From a bacterium (GTDB taxonomy: Bacteria; Blakebacterota; Blakebacteria; Blakebacterales; Blakebacteraceae), in contig JALGVQ010000092.1 in NCBI GenBank assembly GCA_025774615.1, positions 1 to 10,835 of the forward strand: DNA of 10,835 nucleotides. Direction: 5' to 3'. Shown here one piece after another: positions 1 through 6,726 of the stretch; position 1 is the stretch's first letter; every line of letters begins with the position of its first letter. The position numbers were made by a program, and so were the translations under genes. The notes under the pieces were generated by a model. The model was given only the letters and a program-made list of their open reading frames with translations. It had not been told where the DNA came from and searched no databases.

Positions 1-2
1 AG

Positions 3-458
3 GGAAGTCAGTTCGTGGACAACCACATCACGGTGGAACACACGAAACCCGACTGTCGGAGTTTCCAGCTCTACAAGGGGATCCTCGAGGACAGATCACG
101 AGCTGTGTTCAGCGGTCTTATCCATGTCCACCCCGGTGCCCAGCTGACCAGCGCGGAACAGTCGAACCGCAACCTGCTTCTTTCCCGTGATGCGCGGGTG
201 AACTCCCAGCCCCAACTCCTGATCTTTGCGGATGATGTGAAGTGCACCCACGGCTCGACAGTCGGGGAACTCGACAAGGAAGCGCTCTTCTACCTGCAAT
301 CCAGGGGAATCGGACTTGAGGAGGCCCAGAGCCTGCTCATCTATGCTTTCGCAAGTGAATTCATCGAGAGGATCGACTTCAGTCCCGTCAGGAAAGATAT
401 CGAGAAGTTCATCTTCAATCGTCTCCCCCATGGAGACATCATCAAACAGGCGATATAA
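3..458 (+). CDS. sufD: SufD, Fe-S cluster scaffold subunit, C-terminal part (5' end outside window)
   Basis: This is the C-terminal ~150 residues of SufD, a subunit of the cytoplasmic SufBCD scaffold on which iron-sulfur clusters are assembled before transfer to apoproteins. The frame is open from base 3 to the TAA at 456-458, so the gene starts upstream; the GTG at 15 is an internal valine. Visible family features are the early FVDNHITVEH stretch, the K-G-I-L-E-D and A-V-F-S-G-L-I-H-V beta-helix rungs, the A-x-x-x-x-x-E-Q-x-N-x-N-L-L-L-S segment, and the block F-A-D-D-V-K-C-T-H-G-S-T-V-G-E-L-D followed by ALFYLQSRG. The last block is diagnostic of SufB/SufD; the short C-terminal helical tail and the lack of SufB-specific sequence favour SufD. 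It lies 5 bp before sufU on the same strand, so the two are almost certainly cotranscribed. sufB and sufC are expected upstream but cannot be seen. Confidence 0.93.
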   Translation, partial: GSQFVDNHITVEHTKPDCRSFQLYKGILEDRSRAVFSGLIHVHPGAQLTSAEQSNRNLLLSRDARVNSQPQLLIFADDVKCTHGSTVGELDKEALFYLQSRGIGLEEAQSLLIYAFASEFIERIDFSPVRKDIEKFIFNRLPHGDIIKQAI

Positions 459-463
459 TTACT

Positions 464-919
464 ATGTCAGATCTGCGTGAACTGTATCAGGAAGTGATCC
501 TGGACCATTCCAGAAATCCGCGGAATTTCGGCAGACTCGAGAACGCGAATCATGAGGCGGATGGTAATAATCCGCTCTGTGGGGATCAGATCACACTCTT
601 CGTGAGAACCGAAGACGGTATGGTGATCGATATCTCTTTCGAGGGATCGGGGTGCGCCATCTCAACGGCGTCTGCCTCCCTGATGACTGAAGCCCTGAAA
701 GGAAAGAGCATCGAGGACGCTCAGGAACTATTCGAGCAGTTCCATGGAATGGTGACCGGAGATCCGATGAGGGAATCACAGAGCGCGCAGAGTATGGGAA
801 AACTGAGCGTCCTTGCCGGTGTCCGGGAATTCCCCGTGCGTGTGAAATGCGCGAGTCTTGCCTGGCACACCTTCAAGGCGGCTATCGAAGAGGCCGTGGA
901 ACCGGTCTCAACCGAATAA
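464..919 (+). CDS. sufU: SufU, zinc-dependent sulfur acceptor / SufS activator
   Basis: A 151-residue protein of the IscU/NifU-N fold, of the SufU subtype. SufU takes the persulfide sulfur from the cysteine desulfurase SufS and passes it to the SufBCD machinery. The zinc and sulfur-handling residues are all present: C39 and D41 in NPLCGD, C64 in GSGCAIS and C129 in RVKCASLAWH. The long stretch between C64 and C129 (residues about 80-125) contains the insertion that separates SufU from IscU, and the HSCA-binding LPPVK motif of IscU is absent. It starts with ATG 5 bp after the sufD stop. No strong Shine-Dalgarno site is visible, so translation probably depends on coupling to sufD. Its stop is 16 bp from the stop of the convergent sufS gene, its expected partner. 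Length and motifs are normal for the family. Confidence 0.95.
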   Translation: MSDLRELYQEVILDHSRNPRNFGRLENANHEADGNNPLCGDQITLFVRTEDGMVIDISFEGSGCAISTASASLMTEALKGKSIEDAQELFEQFHGMVTGDPMRESQSAQSMGKLSVLAGVREFPVRVKCASLAWHTFKAAIEEAVEPVSTE

Positions 920-935
920 CCCCTCGAACGACCTC

Positions 936-2165
936 TCAGCTGAAGAAATCGATGGCCTTCCTGCAGCTCCTGACAAGCAGATCTATCTCCTCAAAGGTAT
1001 TGTAGAAAGCGAACGAAGCTCGCGTGGTTGCCGGTACCCCGAGTACATCGTGCAGGATATGCGTACAGTGATGTCCAGCCCTGACCGCAATCGAATCCTG
1101 ATTCAGGAACTCTGAAAGATCGTGGGGATGGATTTTCTCGAAACTGAACGACACCAGTGAGGCTCGTCCCTCCCGAGGACCGAAGATCCGGACACCCTCC
1201 AGCGTACTGATCTGCTCCAGCGCGTAATCGACCAGTTCGGTCTCATAGGTATGGATCACGTCGAGACCGAGATCGCTCAGGTATTCCGCCGCCGCTCCCA
1301 TGGCCACCACCTCGGCGATATCAGGAGTACCCGCCTCGAACTTGTAGGGCAGCTTTGCGAACGTGGTTCCCTCTTTCGATACCCGTTCGATCATATCTCC
1401 ACCGCCAAGGAAAGGAGGCATCTCCTCCAGGAGTTCCTTCCGCCCGTACAGCATCCCCGCTCCGGTGGGGCCGCACATCTTGTGCGAACTGAATGCCATG
1501 AAATCCACATCGAGGGTCGTAACATCCACTGGCATGTGCGGCACACTCTGGGCGCCATCCGCAACGACGATCGCTCCCGCATCGTGTGCTATCCGCGCGA
1601 TCTCAGCTACTGGATTGATCGTCCCGAGCACATTGCTCGCGTGGGCGACACCGACGATCCGTGTTCGATTCGTGAGCAGACCGGCAAAGGCTTCCATGTC
1701 GAGGAGCCCGTCACTCGTGATCGGAACATATCGGATCTTCGCACCACGCTCCTGAGCGACCAGCTGCCACGGTACGATATTGGAGTGATGTTCCATCTCT
1801 GTGAGAACGATCTCATCACCCGGCTGCAGATGAGAGCGTCCCCACGAGTTCGCGACGAGGTTCAGTCCTTCAGTGGTGTTCTTGACGAAGATGCAGCAGG
1901 TCGGGTCGCCGGCTCCAATGAACCGGCAGAGGATCTCCCGTGCTCCCTCATACGCCGCCGTTGCCTCTTCACCCAGATGGTGGATCGCCCGGTGAACGTT
2001 CGCATTACTGGTTTCATAGAACGTGGCAAGCGTATCCAGTACCCGCTTCGGCTTCTGACTCGTGGCTGCGCTGTCCAGATAGACCAGAGGCGTGCCATGT
2101 ATCCGGCGTGACAGAATGGGGAAATCTCCGCGAACATCATGCGGATCAAAGGCAGTCCGATTCAT
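936..2165 (-). CDS. sufS: SufS, group II cysteine desulfurase
   Basis: A 409-residue PLP-dependent cysteine desulfurase that turns L-cysteine into alanine and a protein-bound persulfide for Fe-S assembly. PLP-binding features are visible: H127 in EMEHHSN, D203 and Q206 in VADGAQ, and the Schiff-base lysine K229 in SSHKMCGPTGAG. The catalytic cysteine is C367 in RAGHHC, followed by R382 in TRASFAFYNT. H348 in HPHD lies 19 residues before C367. This is the spacing of B. subtilis His342 and Cys361, where the histidine swaps zinc ligands with SufU, so SufU-dependent activity is likely. The residues after the catalytic cysteine (THILHD) differ from the usual AQPLM. The gene is convergent with sufU and begins 3 bp after the TAA of the upstream GAF/GGDEF-like gene, implying an operon and probable translational coupling; only a weak GAAG precedes the ATG. 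Confidence 0.96.
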   Translation of the reverse strand: MNRTAFDPHDVRGDFPILSRRIHGTPLVYLDSAATSQKPKRVLDTLATFYETSNANVHRAIHHLGEEATAAYEGAREILCRFIGAGDPTCCIFVKNTTEGLNLVANSWGRSHLQPGDEIVLTEMEHHSNIVPWQLVAQERGAKIRYVPITSDGLLDMEAFAGLLTNRTRIVGVAHASNVLGTINPVAEIARIAHDAGAIVVADGAQSVPHMPVDVTTLDVDFMAFSSHKMCGPTGAGMLYGRKELLEEMPPFLGGGDMIERVSKEGTTFAKLPYKFEAGTPDIAEVVAMGAAAEYLSDLGLDVIHTYETELVDYALEQISTLEGVRIFGPREGRASLVSFSFEKIHPHDLSEFLNQDSIAVRAGHHCTHILHDVLGVPATTRASFAFYNTFEEIDLLVRSCRKAIDFFS

Positions 2166-2168
2166 CTG

Positions 2169-3803
2169 TTAGCGCTCTTCAGGTTGAGTCGGTGGAAGAG
2201 TTTCAGTGAAAGTGGCAAGTTCAAGGCTGCCGAGCAGTTCCAGGTGAACGGTGATCTCTTCACGGATATCGGTGTTCTTCTGCAGGAACCGGCGTGCCTC
2301 CTCATCATCATAGAGGTCCAGGTTGAACGGTCCCTTCGACCTGGCAATGACGGCAGCCGTCCACGCCTTGCGCAACAGTGTGGGCACACCTTCACCATCC
2401 CACGGGAATTCCGCCAGACCGGAGACAAAAGTAATCCCGGTTGTCGGCGATCTATCCCCACCCATTCTCTGGGTCTGGGCAGCAACTCGTTCGAGCGCGG
2501 GCAGAACATTGTCTTTGGCCGCGTCGAGAAAGAGAAGTCCGAAGTGATTCCGGTCGAGACGACAGATCAGGTCTGTCTCTCTGACCGAAGCCTTGATCAT
2601 CTGCACCAGGGTCAGCACGCTCTCGTTCAGGAGCAGTTCATCCATCTCGGTACGCAACTGATCATAATCGAGGAGTTCGAGAACACCACAGGTGACCCGT
2701 GTGCCCCTGCGCCCGGTCAGGCTGATCTCCTCCTCGAATCGGTGGAGCCAGTATTCACGTGACCATATCCGGTAGGGGAGTTCAGATATCGCGTGCGCGG
2801 CATCATCCTCCAGCAGGTAGCGCCGGAGGGTCCGTTCCAATTCCACGATGATGGTTCGGATCACCGCATGACTGAGGGTATCCTCCTGGGCAGGATCGTT
2901 GTCGAAGAGATAGAGGGTGCCCAGGTAGGTGCGACCCGCATCCCTCAGCACCCACGGAGTCATGCTCTGGAACGAAGAGAATTCCTTCTCGGGGAATATC
3001 TCTGATACTTCGCTGCTGGCCTGTCTTCCCTGAACCTGGTTCTCGATCCGGGGATTGAGATGGGAAAGGACGAGCTGATGCAGCTCAGATGCCTCAGTTG
3101 TGTCTACATGCCTGGTGAAGGTTCTCGGCTTGCCCAGCACTGTGGTGGGGAACAGGGCCAGCCGGTTATTACCCACAATCCGGGTGAGCGTATTCAGGAT
3201 CATGTTCAGCAGATGCCCTGCTTCCGATTCGCGCATGAGGGTACGCGTAACCTGGAGCATGTGGATCAGCTGGATCAGCTTCTCATTCTCTCTCTCCAGC
3301 CGGACAACCTGACTCAGCAAGCTGGCCAGGTGGTTGGCAGCTGACCCGACCTCCACCATCGCGGAGGCTGAGAGTTCGGTTCCAATCGTCTTGCCGGAGA
3401 GCAGAATGCCGCCCAGAAACTGTTCCTCGAATCGTAGTGGTACCCAGAGCGCTTCTTCGGGAGGCTTCAGATCTGCCGAGGTCCAGATCTCCTGGTACGT
3501 TTCGGCCAGTCGCACGGGCGACGGACCAGTGTCAGGCATCTCTGATCTCAGGCTCGTCCACGTGGGGAGGGTGAGATCGGACTCCGTCTCTGCCGTCCCG
3601 TTGCCTGAAGCGGCCTCTATCAACATCAGGATATGGTCGGCTTTGCTCGGATCCTCGAAAAGCAGCACCACTTCGGAGGCTGCCGAAGCACCACGGATTT
3701 CCGAAAGAAGCCGTAGAATAACCGGCTGAAGAGCACTAAGCGCGCTCGGCACTCCCGTTTGAACTGCAACCCCTTCCAACTGAGTTTCCTGTTCCTCTTT
3801 CAT
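2169..3803 (-). CDS. GAF-GAF-degenerate GGDEF signalling protein
   Basis: A soluble protein of 544 residues with no signal peptide or membrane segment. Reading from ATG at 3803, residues about 17-165 look like a first GAF-type sensory domain, 163-192 a coiled-coil linker (RLERENEKLIQLIHMLQ), 192-327 a second GAF-like domain and 332-499 a GGDEF-fold domain. The GGDEF fold is recognisable from LELLDYDQL (metal-binding strand region), RETDLICRLDRNHFGLLF (the signature hairpin) and SGLAEFPWDGEG...LLRKAWTAAVIARSKG (C-terminal helix). The signature GGDEF is replaced by DRNHF at residues 417-421, which removes the acidic and glycine residues needed for cyclase activity. It is therefore probably a regulatory or nucleotide-sensing pseudo-cyclase. 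An upstream TTG at 3842 would add 13 residues, but its AGGGAG lies only 3 nt away, so I prefer the ATG. It is coupled to sufS, which starts 3 bp after its stop. The fold calls are by eye; the ligand is unknown. Confidence 0.75.
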   Translation of the reverse strand: MKEEQETQLEGVAVQTGVPSALSALQPVILRLLSEIRGASAASEVVLLFEDPSKADHILMLIEAASGNGTAETESDLTLPTWTSLRSEMPDTGPSPVRLAETYQEIWTSADLKPPEEALWVPLRFEEQFLGGILLSGKTIGTELSASAMVEVGSAANHLASLLSQVVRLERENEKLIQLIHMLQVTRTLMRESEAGHLLNMILNTLTRIVGNNRLALFPTTVLGKPRTFTRHVDTTEASELHQLVLSHLNPRIENQVQGRQASSEVSEIFPEKEFSSFQSMTPWVLRDAGRTYLGTLYLFDNDPAQEDTLSHAVIRTIIVELERTLRRYLLEDDAAHAISELPYRIWSREYWLHRFEEEISLTGRRGTRVTCGVLELLDYDQLRTEMDELLLNESVLTLVQMIKASVRETDLICRLDRNHFGLLFLDAAKDNVLPALERVAAQTQRMGGDRSPTTGITFVSGLAEFPWDGEGVPTLLRKAWTAAVIARSKGPFNLDLYDDEEARRFLQKNTDIREEITVHLELLGSLELATFTETLPPTQPEER

Positions 3804-3842
3804 GACGATCTCTGTCGCCGTCCTTCCGGATCCATGTGGCAA

Positions 3843-4054
3843 TAACTCCCTGTTTCCGTTCCCGCAAACAGAAGAAAGATATTATTCTCTGCTCATCATA
3901 CACTGACAGATAGTAACCTGCCTCATGGCAACTGGCAAACGCGAGCCGTTTGATATGCAGGGTTACAGTACTACAGGTAGTGTAATGTGGACAGAGAACG
4001 AACCACTACCGTCTATTATTCGTACTGATATGGGGGGGAGTTCATTCGGATCTG
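3843..4054. other. Divergent intergenic region
   Basis: This 212-bp non-coding stretch separates the - strand GAF/GGDEF-like gene from the + strand lipoprotein pair and is visibly richer in A and T than the genes beside it. It must hold promoters for both directions. A - strand candidate is listed separately. For the + strand I see an isolated TATTAT (4014-4019) but no -35 at proper spacing; TGGACA (3988-3993) is 20 bp away. A purine-rich GGGGGGGAG at 4032-4040 lies 14 nt before the + strand ATG, rather far for a ribosome binding site. I see no RNA gene or clear riboswitch. Confidence 0.5.
3910..3938 (-). promoter_or_regulatory. Candidate sigma-70-type promoter for the GAF/GGDEF-like-sufS operon
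   Basis: On the - strand, TTGCCA (3938-3933, 5 of 6 to TTGACA) is followed by a 17-bp spacer and TACTAT (3915-3910, 4 of 6 to TATAAT). A start near 3903 would leave a leader of about 100 nt before the ATG at 3803. The -35 lies in a short tandem repeat, TGGCAACTGGCAA on the + strand. This is a consensus match by eye only. Confidence 0.35.
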
Positions 4055-5287
4055 ATGATTAATACTCAGCGGACAAGGTGCACGGTGATACGTGGAAGCA
4101 GGGTAGTTCTGCTGTTACTACCGGTTGCATTACTCCTGTTCAATGGATGTGATCTGCTGCTGGGGTCGGACCCTGAACCCATCGGGGGCCAATTCAACTG
4201 GACCTCAGATGTGATCACGACCGGAGAAATCTCCGGACTCGATGCTGCAGTTTCACCTTCAGGTTCAGTTTCCCTCTCCTACATCCATAACAACACGAAT
4301 GTGCGGACCAGCTTTCAATCGGGAGACGAGTGGGTACATGTGGATGGACCGCAGGTGATCGGACCACCGACGGCAGAGTCTACACGGATTACAGTGAGAA
4401 CAGATGGAACGATTGCCGTGATGTACTATTCCGATTCCGATATTCATATCGCTACCGTCGATCCGGCATTCACCCCTTTCGACCCTCTTACAGAACTCGA
4501 TGCCGATCTCATCAGGGGAACCAGACCGGCCACATGGTCACACGATTCGATCTATCTGGCATATGGACCGGATGATCTGCTCAGAGCGGTTGTCCGTGAT
4601 GTTGACCCCCGGAATTTATGGATGTTCCGTGAGACCTCCACCGGCTGGGAACTCGACTATATCGACAAGAGCATCTCGACGGAGGGCCCGATCGAACTGG
4701 TGATCGGTGCCAGCGGTGACGAGCATATCGTATTCACTGCGACAGGGATCGGCTGGTATTTTCGACGGAAGGCCAACGCAACCCGCTGGGAAGAACGATT
4801 GCAGATCCCGGATGATCCGCCATATCGCATCGGACTGCGTGCCGATGAAAGCAGTGTGCTGGCGACTCATCTGCTCTATCGCATACGGGTCGCTGAAGAG
4901 ATATTCAACGCCGTAGAGGGATCATATTCCTGGCATGCCCGGGAGGTTGTCGACAACGAGAATCTCCACTGGCATAATCTGGACATGATCCTCGATGAAA
5001 AGGGATTTCCCGGTATCCTGTACATCCTGGGACCGTACTGGGGTGAGTATTTTGAGGTGTGGTACGCCCACTTGCAGATCGATGGGAAATGGAGCCGCTC
5101 GATCGTGGCAAGGGACCTGAGTCTGGATACCTTTAACCCATTCCACGTCAGGCTTGTTCGTGAACCTGCCGGAAGGGTTCACGTAATCCTGACCAGTGGA
5201 AAAGTGATCGGTTCCTCAGGTGGTCTGCCGATATTCGAGCACCACCTGCTGGACATCTGGACCGACGATCCCGATGGTGGATCCTGA
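4055..5287 (+). CDS. Putative lipoprotein, beta-propeller-like repeats, function unknown
   Basis: A 410-residue exported protein that I cannot assign to a named family. The N-terminus is a basic stretch, a hydrophobic core (VVLLLLPVALLLF) and NGC, with C32 as the likely lipidated cysteine. The lipobox is imperfect, with F and N at -3 and -2, so ordinary membrane anchoring is possible. The +2 residue is aspartate. The mature part is rich in aromatic and acidic residues. It repeats a pattern of a short turn followed by a hydrophobic strand, as in DGTIAVMYY, DEHIVFTA, GFPGILYI and GRVHVIL, each near aromatic or W-containing strands. This suggests a beta-propeller or similar all-beta repeat. The next gene, 12 bp downstream, encodes a protein of the same layout. 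The ATG at 4055 gives a complete signal sequence. A cell-surface or periplasmic binding role is an inference from localisation only. Confidence 0.7.
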   Translation: MINTQRTRCTVIRGSRVVLLLLPVALLLFNGCDLLLGSDPEPIGGQFNWTSDVITTGEISGLDAAVSPSGSVSLSYIHNNTNVRTSFQSGDEWVHVDGPQVIGPPTAESTRITVRTDGTIAVMYYSDSDIHIATVDPAFTPFDPLTELDADLIRGTRPATWSHDSIYLAYGPDDLLRAVVRDVDPRNLWMFRETSTGWELDYIDKSISTEGPIELVIGASGDEHIVFTATGIGWYFRRKANATRWEERLQIPDDPPYRIGLRADESSVLATHLLYRIRVAEEIFNAVEGSYSWHAREVVDNENLHWHNLDMILDEKGFPGILYILGPYWGEYFEVWYAHLQIDGKWSRSIVARDLSLDTFNPFHVRLVREPAGRVHVILTSGKVIGSSGGLPIFEHHLLDIWTDDPDGGS

Positions 5288-5299
5288 GAAGGAGTTTTC

Positions 5300-6454
5300 A
5301 TGTATCGCAAGACGATAACAGCCAGGAAAAGTGCCGGATGCCTGTTGGTGACCGCTCTCATCATTGTTGTGACGACAGGCTGTACGCGTGATCCATTTAA
5401 TCCCGATCGCGATGCCGTGTTCAATGATGAGGCATTCACCTTCCAGGTCGTCATCGATTCAGAATCGATCATGAAGGTCACCTCTGCTTCCGCTTCGGAT
5501 GGCCGGATTGGTGCCGCCGTCACCTCCGCAGGATGGGAGATCACCATAATGGAGGGGAGTGCAGGGGCCTGGAGTGAGATCGGCACACTCTCCGGTGATG
5601 GCTTACGAACAACTACTGTGGATATCTCCCCCGCCAACGGCTCCTGGTGGGTGCTGGCTTCCCATCTTTCCGAGGGCCTAAGACTCTTCCGGGTCGGCGG
5701 AGGCATGGATGCCACCTACTCGATACCGAACTATGAAGACACCGTGTGGGATTCAAGCAGCGCTGCACTCGCTGTGAACAACGCGGGGCAGCCAGTCATC
5801 ATGTTGCGGGCCAGGGATGAAGGTCTTTTCCGGGCAACCATGGCAGATACAGGATGGGCTCTTGTCTCCCTGAGTGAAGCGAGCGCCAATTCAAAAGTAC
5901 TGGACTACGCGATCACCGGAACAGGCGAGGAGTACCTTGTCTTCCGTCCCCTCTCAGGTGGCACGGCAAGCCTGAGATACAGCGCCCCGGACTCTGTGAG
6001 AACCGAATCGATATCAAGAACGACGGAATTCCTGTCGCTCGCGCTGGCGAGTGACCGCGCGCACATCCTCGGACCGCTCAGTGATATCGATATCCTTGTG
6101 TTCTGGGATTCCGAGGTCGGCCTCGACGTACCGGAATCGATCCCGGTCCACGATACCTTCCTGGGACATTCTTCGGCTGCTTTCACGGCTGATGACAGAC
6201 CGTATGTCGTCTGCGGAAAATTCCGCTCGTCCGATCGTTTCGACCTGGTTCTGTGCACACGCGCACCAGATATCTATAACATCAACTGGGACGCTGATGC
6301 CATTCTCCAGGATTCGGTGATATTGGGAATTCAGAACCGTATGCACGGATTCACTGTGGTAGTGGACGCGCTCGACGTACCTCATGTCCTCTTCCTGAGC
6401 GGCAATTCAGGCAGCGCCCTGTCGACACTCTATGAGGCAGTTCCAAAGGGTTGA
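5300..6454 (+). CDS. Putative lipoprotein, probable paralogue of the preceding gene
   Basis: A 384-residue exported protein, unassigned. The signal sequence has a basic N-terminus (MYRKTITARK), a hydrophobic core (LLVTALIIVV) and TTGC, giving C28 as the probable lipidated residue; the lipobox is again non-ideal (T-T-G-C). Threonine at +2 would not act as an inner-membrane retention signal under E. coli rules, but those rules may not apply here. The body shows the same turn-then-strand pattern as its neighbour: DGRIGAAV, GQPVIML, GEEYLVF, DRPYVVC and VPHVLFL, about one every 50-60 residues, which fits a propeller-like all-beta fold. A strong ribosome binding site, AAGGAG at 5289-5294, lies 5 nt before the ATG, and the gap to the upstream stop is 12 bp, so the pair is an operon. 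Similarity between the two is in layout, not obvious residue identity, so paralogy is likely but unproven. Confidence 0.7.
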   Translation: MYRKTITARKSAGCLLVTALIIVVTTGCTRDPFNPDRDAVFNDEAFTFQVVIDSESIMKVTSASASDGRIGAAVTSAGWEITIMEGSAGAWSEIGTLSGDGLRTTTVDISPANGSWWVLASHLSEGLRLFRVGGGMDATYSIPNYEDTVWDSSSAALAVNNAGQPVIMLRARDEGLFRATMADTGWALVSLSEASANSKVLDYAITGTGEEYLVFRPLSGGTASLRYSAPDSVRTESISRTTEFLSLALASDRAHILGPLSDIDILVFWDSEVGLDVPESIPVHDTFLGHSSAAFTADDRPYVVCGKFRSSDRFDLVLCTRAPDIYNINWDADAILQDSVILGIQNRMHGFTVVVDALDVPHVLFLSGNSGSALSTLYEAVPKG

Positions 6455-6460
6455 CTCTCC

Positions 6461-6495
6461 AGAAAAAGGGCCTCCGTTCCATGAACGAAGGCCCT
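6461..6495 (-). terminator. Rho-independent terminator, T-tract on the - strand
   Basis: A 13-bp stem with one mismatch pairs 6467-6479 (AGGGCCTCCGTTC) with 6483-6495 (GAACGAAGGCCCT) around a 3-nt loop. Read on the - strand it is followed by TTTTTCT (6467-6461), a proper U-tract. It lies 12 bp past the stop of the + strand lipoprotein gene. There is no T-tract on that side, but the hairpin may also slow + strand transcription. It is the natural end for - strand transcripts from the membrane protein gene and/or the candidate RNA at 6513-6649. Confidence 0.8.
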
Positions 6496-6512
6496 CGATT
6501 CGAAAAAATACC

Positions 6513-6649
6513 GGTGCCGGACAAACTACAGTGTGCTCCGACGGTCGCCACGACTCGGGAAAGGGGCGCGGCGAGCCCGACCCGTCTTGAGCCTGTTAAC
6601 GCAGAAGCCGGTCTGTACCAGCTCCCTTTGTCAATATTTATCCGGCACC
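6513..6649 (-). ncRNA. Candidate structured small RNA (no known family recognised)
   Basis: This stretch has nested complementary arms end to end, in + coordinates: 6513-6521 GGTGCCGGA with 6641-6649 TCCGGCACC; 6522-6525 CAAA with 6627-6630 TTTG; 6527-6531 TACAG with 6613-6617 CTGTA; 6535-6538 GCTC with 6589-6592 GAGC; 6540-6544 GACGG with 6582-6586 CCGTC; and 6545-6549 TCGCC with 6570-6574 GGCGA. The result is one long interrupted hairpin, with a larger asymmetric loop near 6593-6612 that contains a small CTG/CAG hairpin. The - strand is favoured because a weak promoter (6685-6657) would start transcription exactly at the first stem base, TATTTTTT follows the last stem base, and an intrinsic terminator lies just beyond. 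The general shape, and a length of about 188 nt if it runs to the terminator, recall 6S RNA, but I see no diagnostic sequence. There is no SRP GGAAGGAAGC-like motif on either strand and no tRNA features. Confidence 0.4.
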
Positions 6650-6656
6650 AGTATTG

Positions 6657-6685
6657 TTCTTACCATCACCTGTCTGATTTGTCGA
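6657..6685 (-). promoter_or_regulatory. Weak candidate promoter for the structured RNA
   Basis: On the - strand, TCGACA (6685-6680, 5 of 6 to consensus) is followed by a 17-bp spacer and TAAGAA (6662-6657, 3 of 6). Seven nt later comes G at 6649, the first base of the outer stem of the candidate RNA. The geometry is right but the -10 is poor. The -35 sits in the loop of the 13-bp inverted repeat listed separately. Confidence 0.25.
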
Positions 6686-6702
6686 ATAGAATCAGACAGG
6701 TG
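6667..6702. repeat. Perfect 13-bp inverted repeat
   Basis: CACCTGTCTGATT (6667-6679) and AATCAGACAGGTG (6690-6702) are exact reverse complements around a 10-nt spacer. It begins 24 bp past the - strand stop of the membrane protein gene (6727). It has no T-tract on either side, so it is not a standard intrinsic terminator. It could be an mRNA 3'-end stabilising hairpin or an operator, since it brackets the -35 of a candidate promoter. Confidence 0.75.
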
Positions 6703-6726
6703 TCATATCATGCAGCAATCTTCGCC

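Noticed and set aside
1251-2111. 286-codon open frame on the + strand
   Set aside because: It lies wholly antisense to sufS, which has all catalytic motifs. Its product is R/H-rich with no recognisable domain, as expected for a shadow frame.
2139-2762. 207-codon + strand open frame
   Set aside because: It is antisense to the 3' part of the GAF/GGDEF-like gene, with no ribosome binding site or domain. The - strand frame has a coherent domain architecture.
6513-6649. tRNA, tmRNA or SRP RNA in the structured segment
   Set aside because: There is no acceptor/T-arm signature, no tRNA-like 3' end and no SRP GGAAG/AGCAGCC apical motif on either strand.
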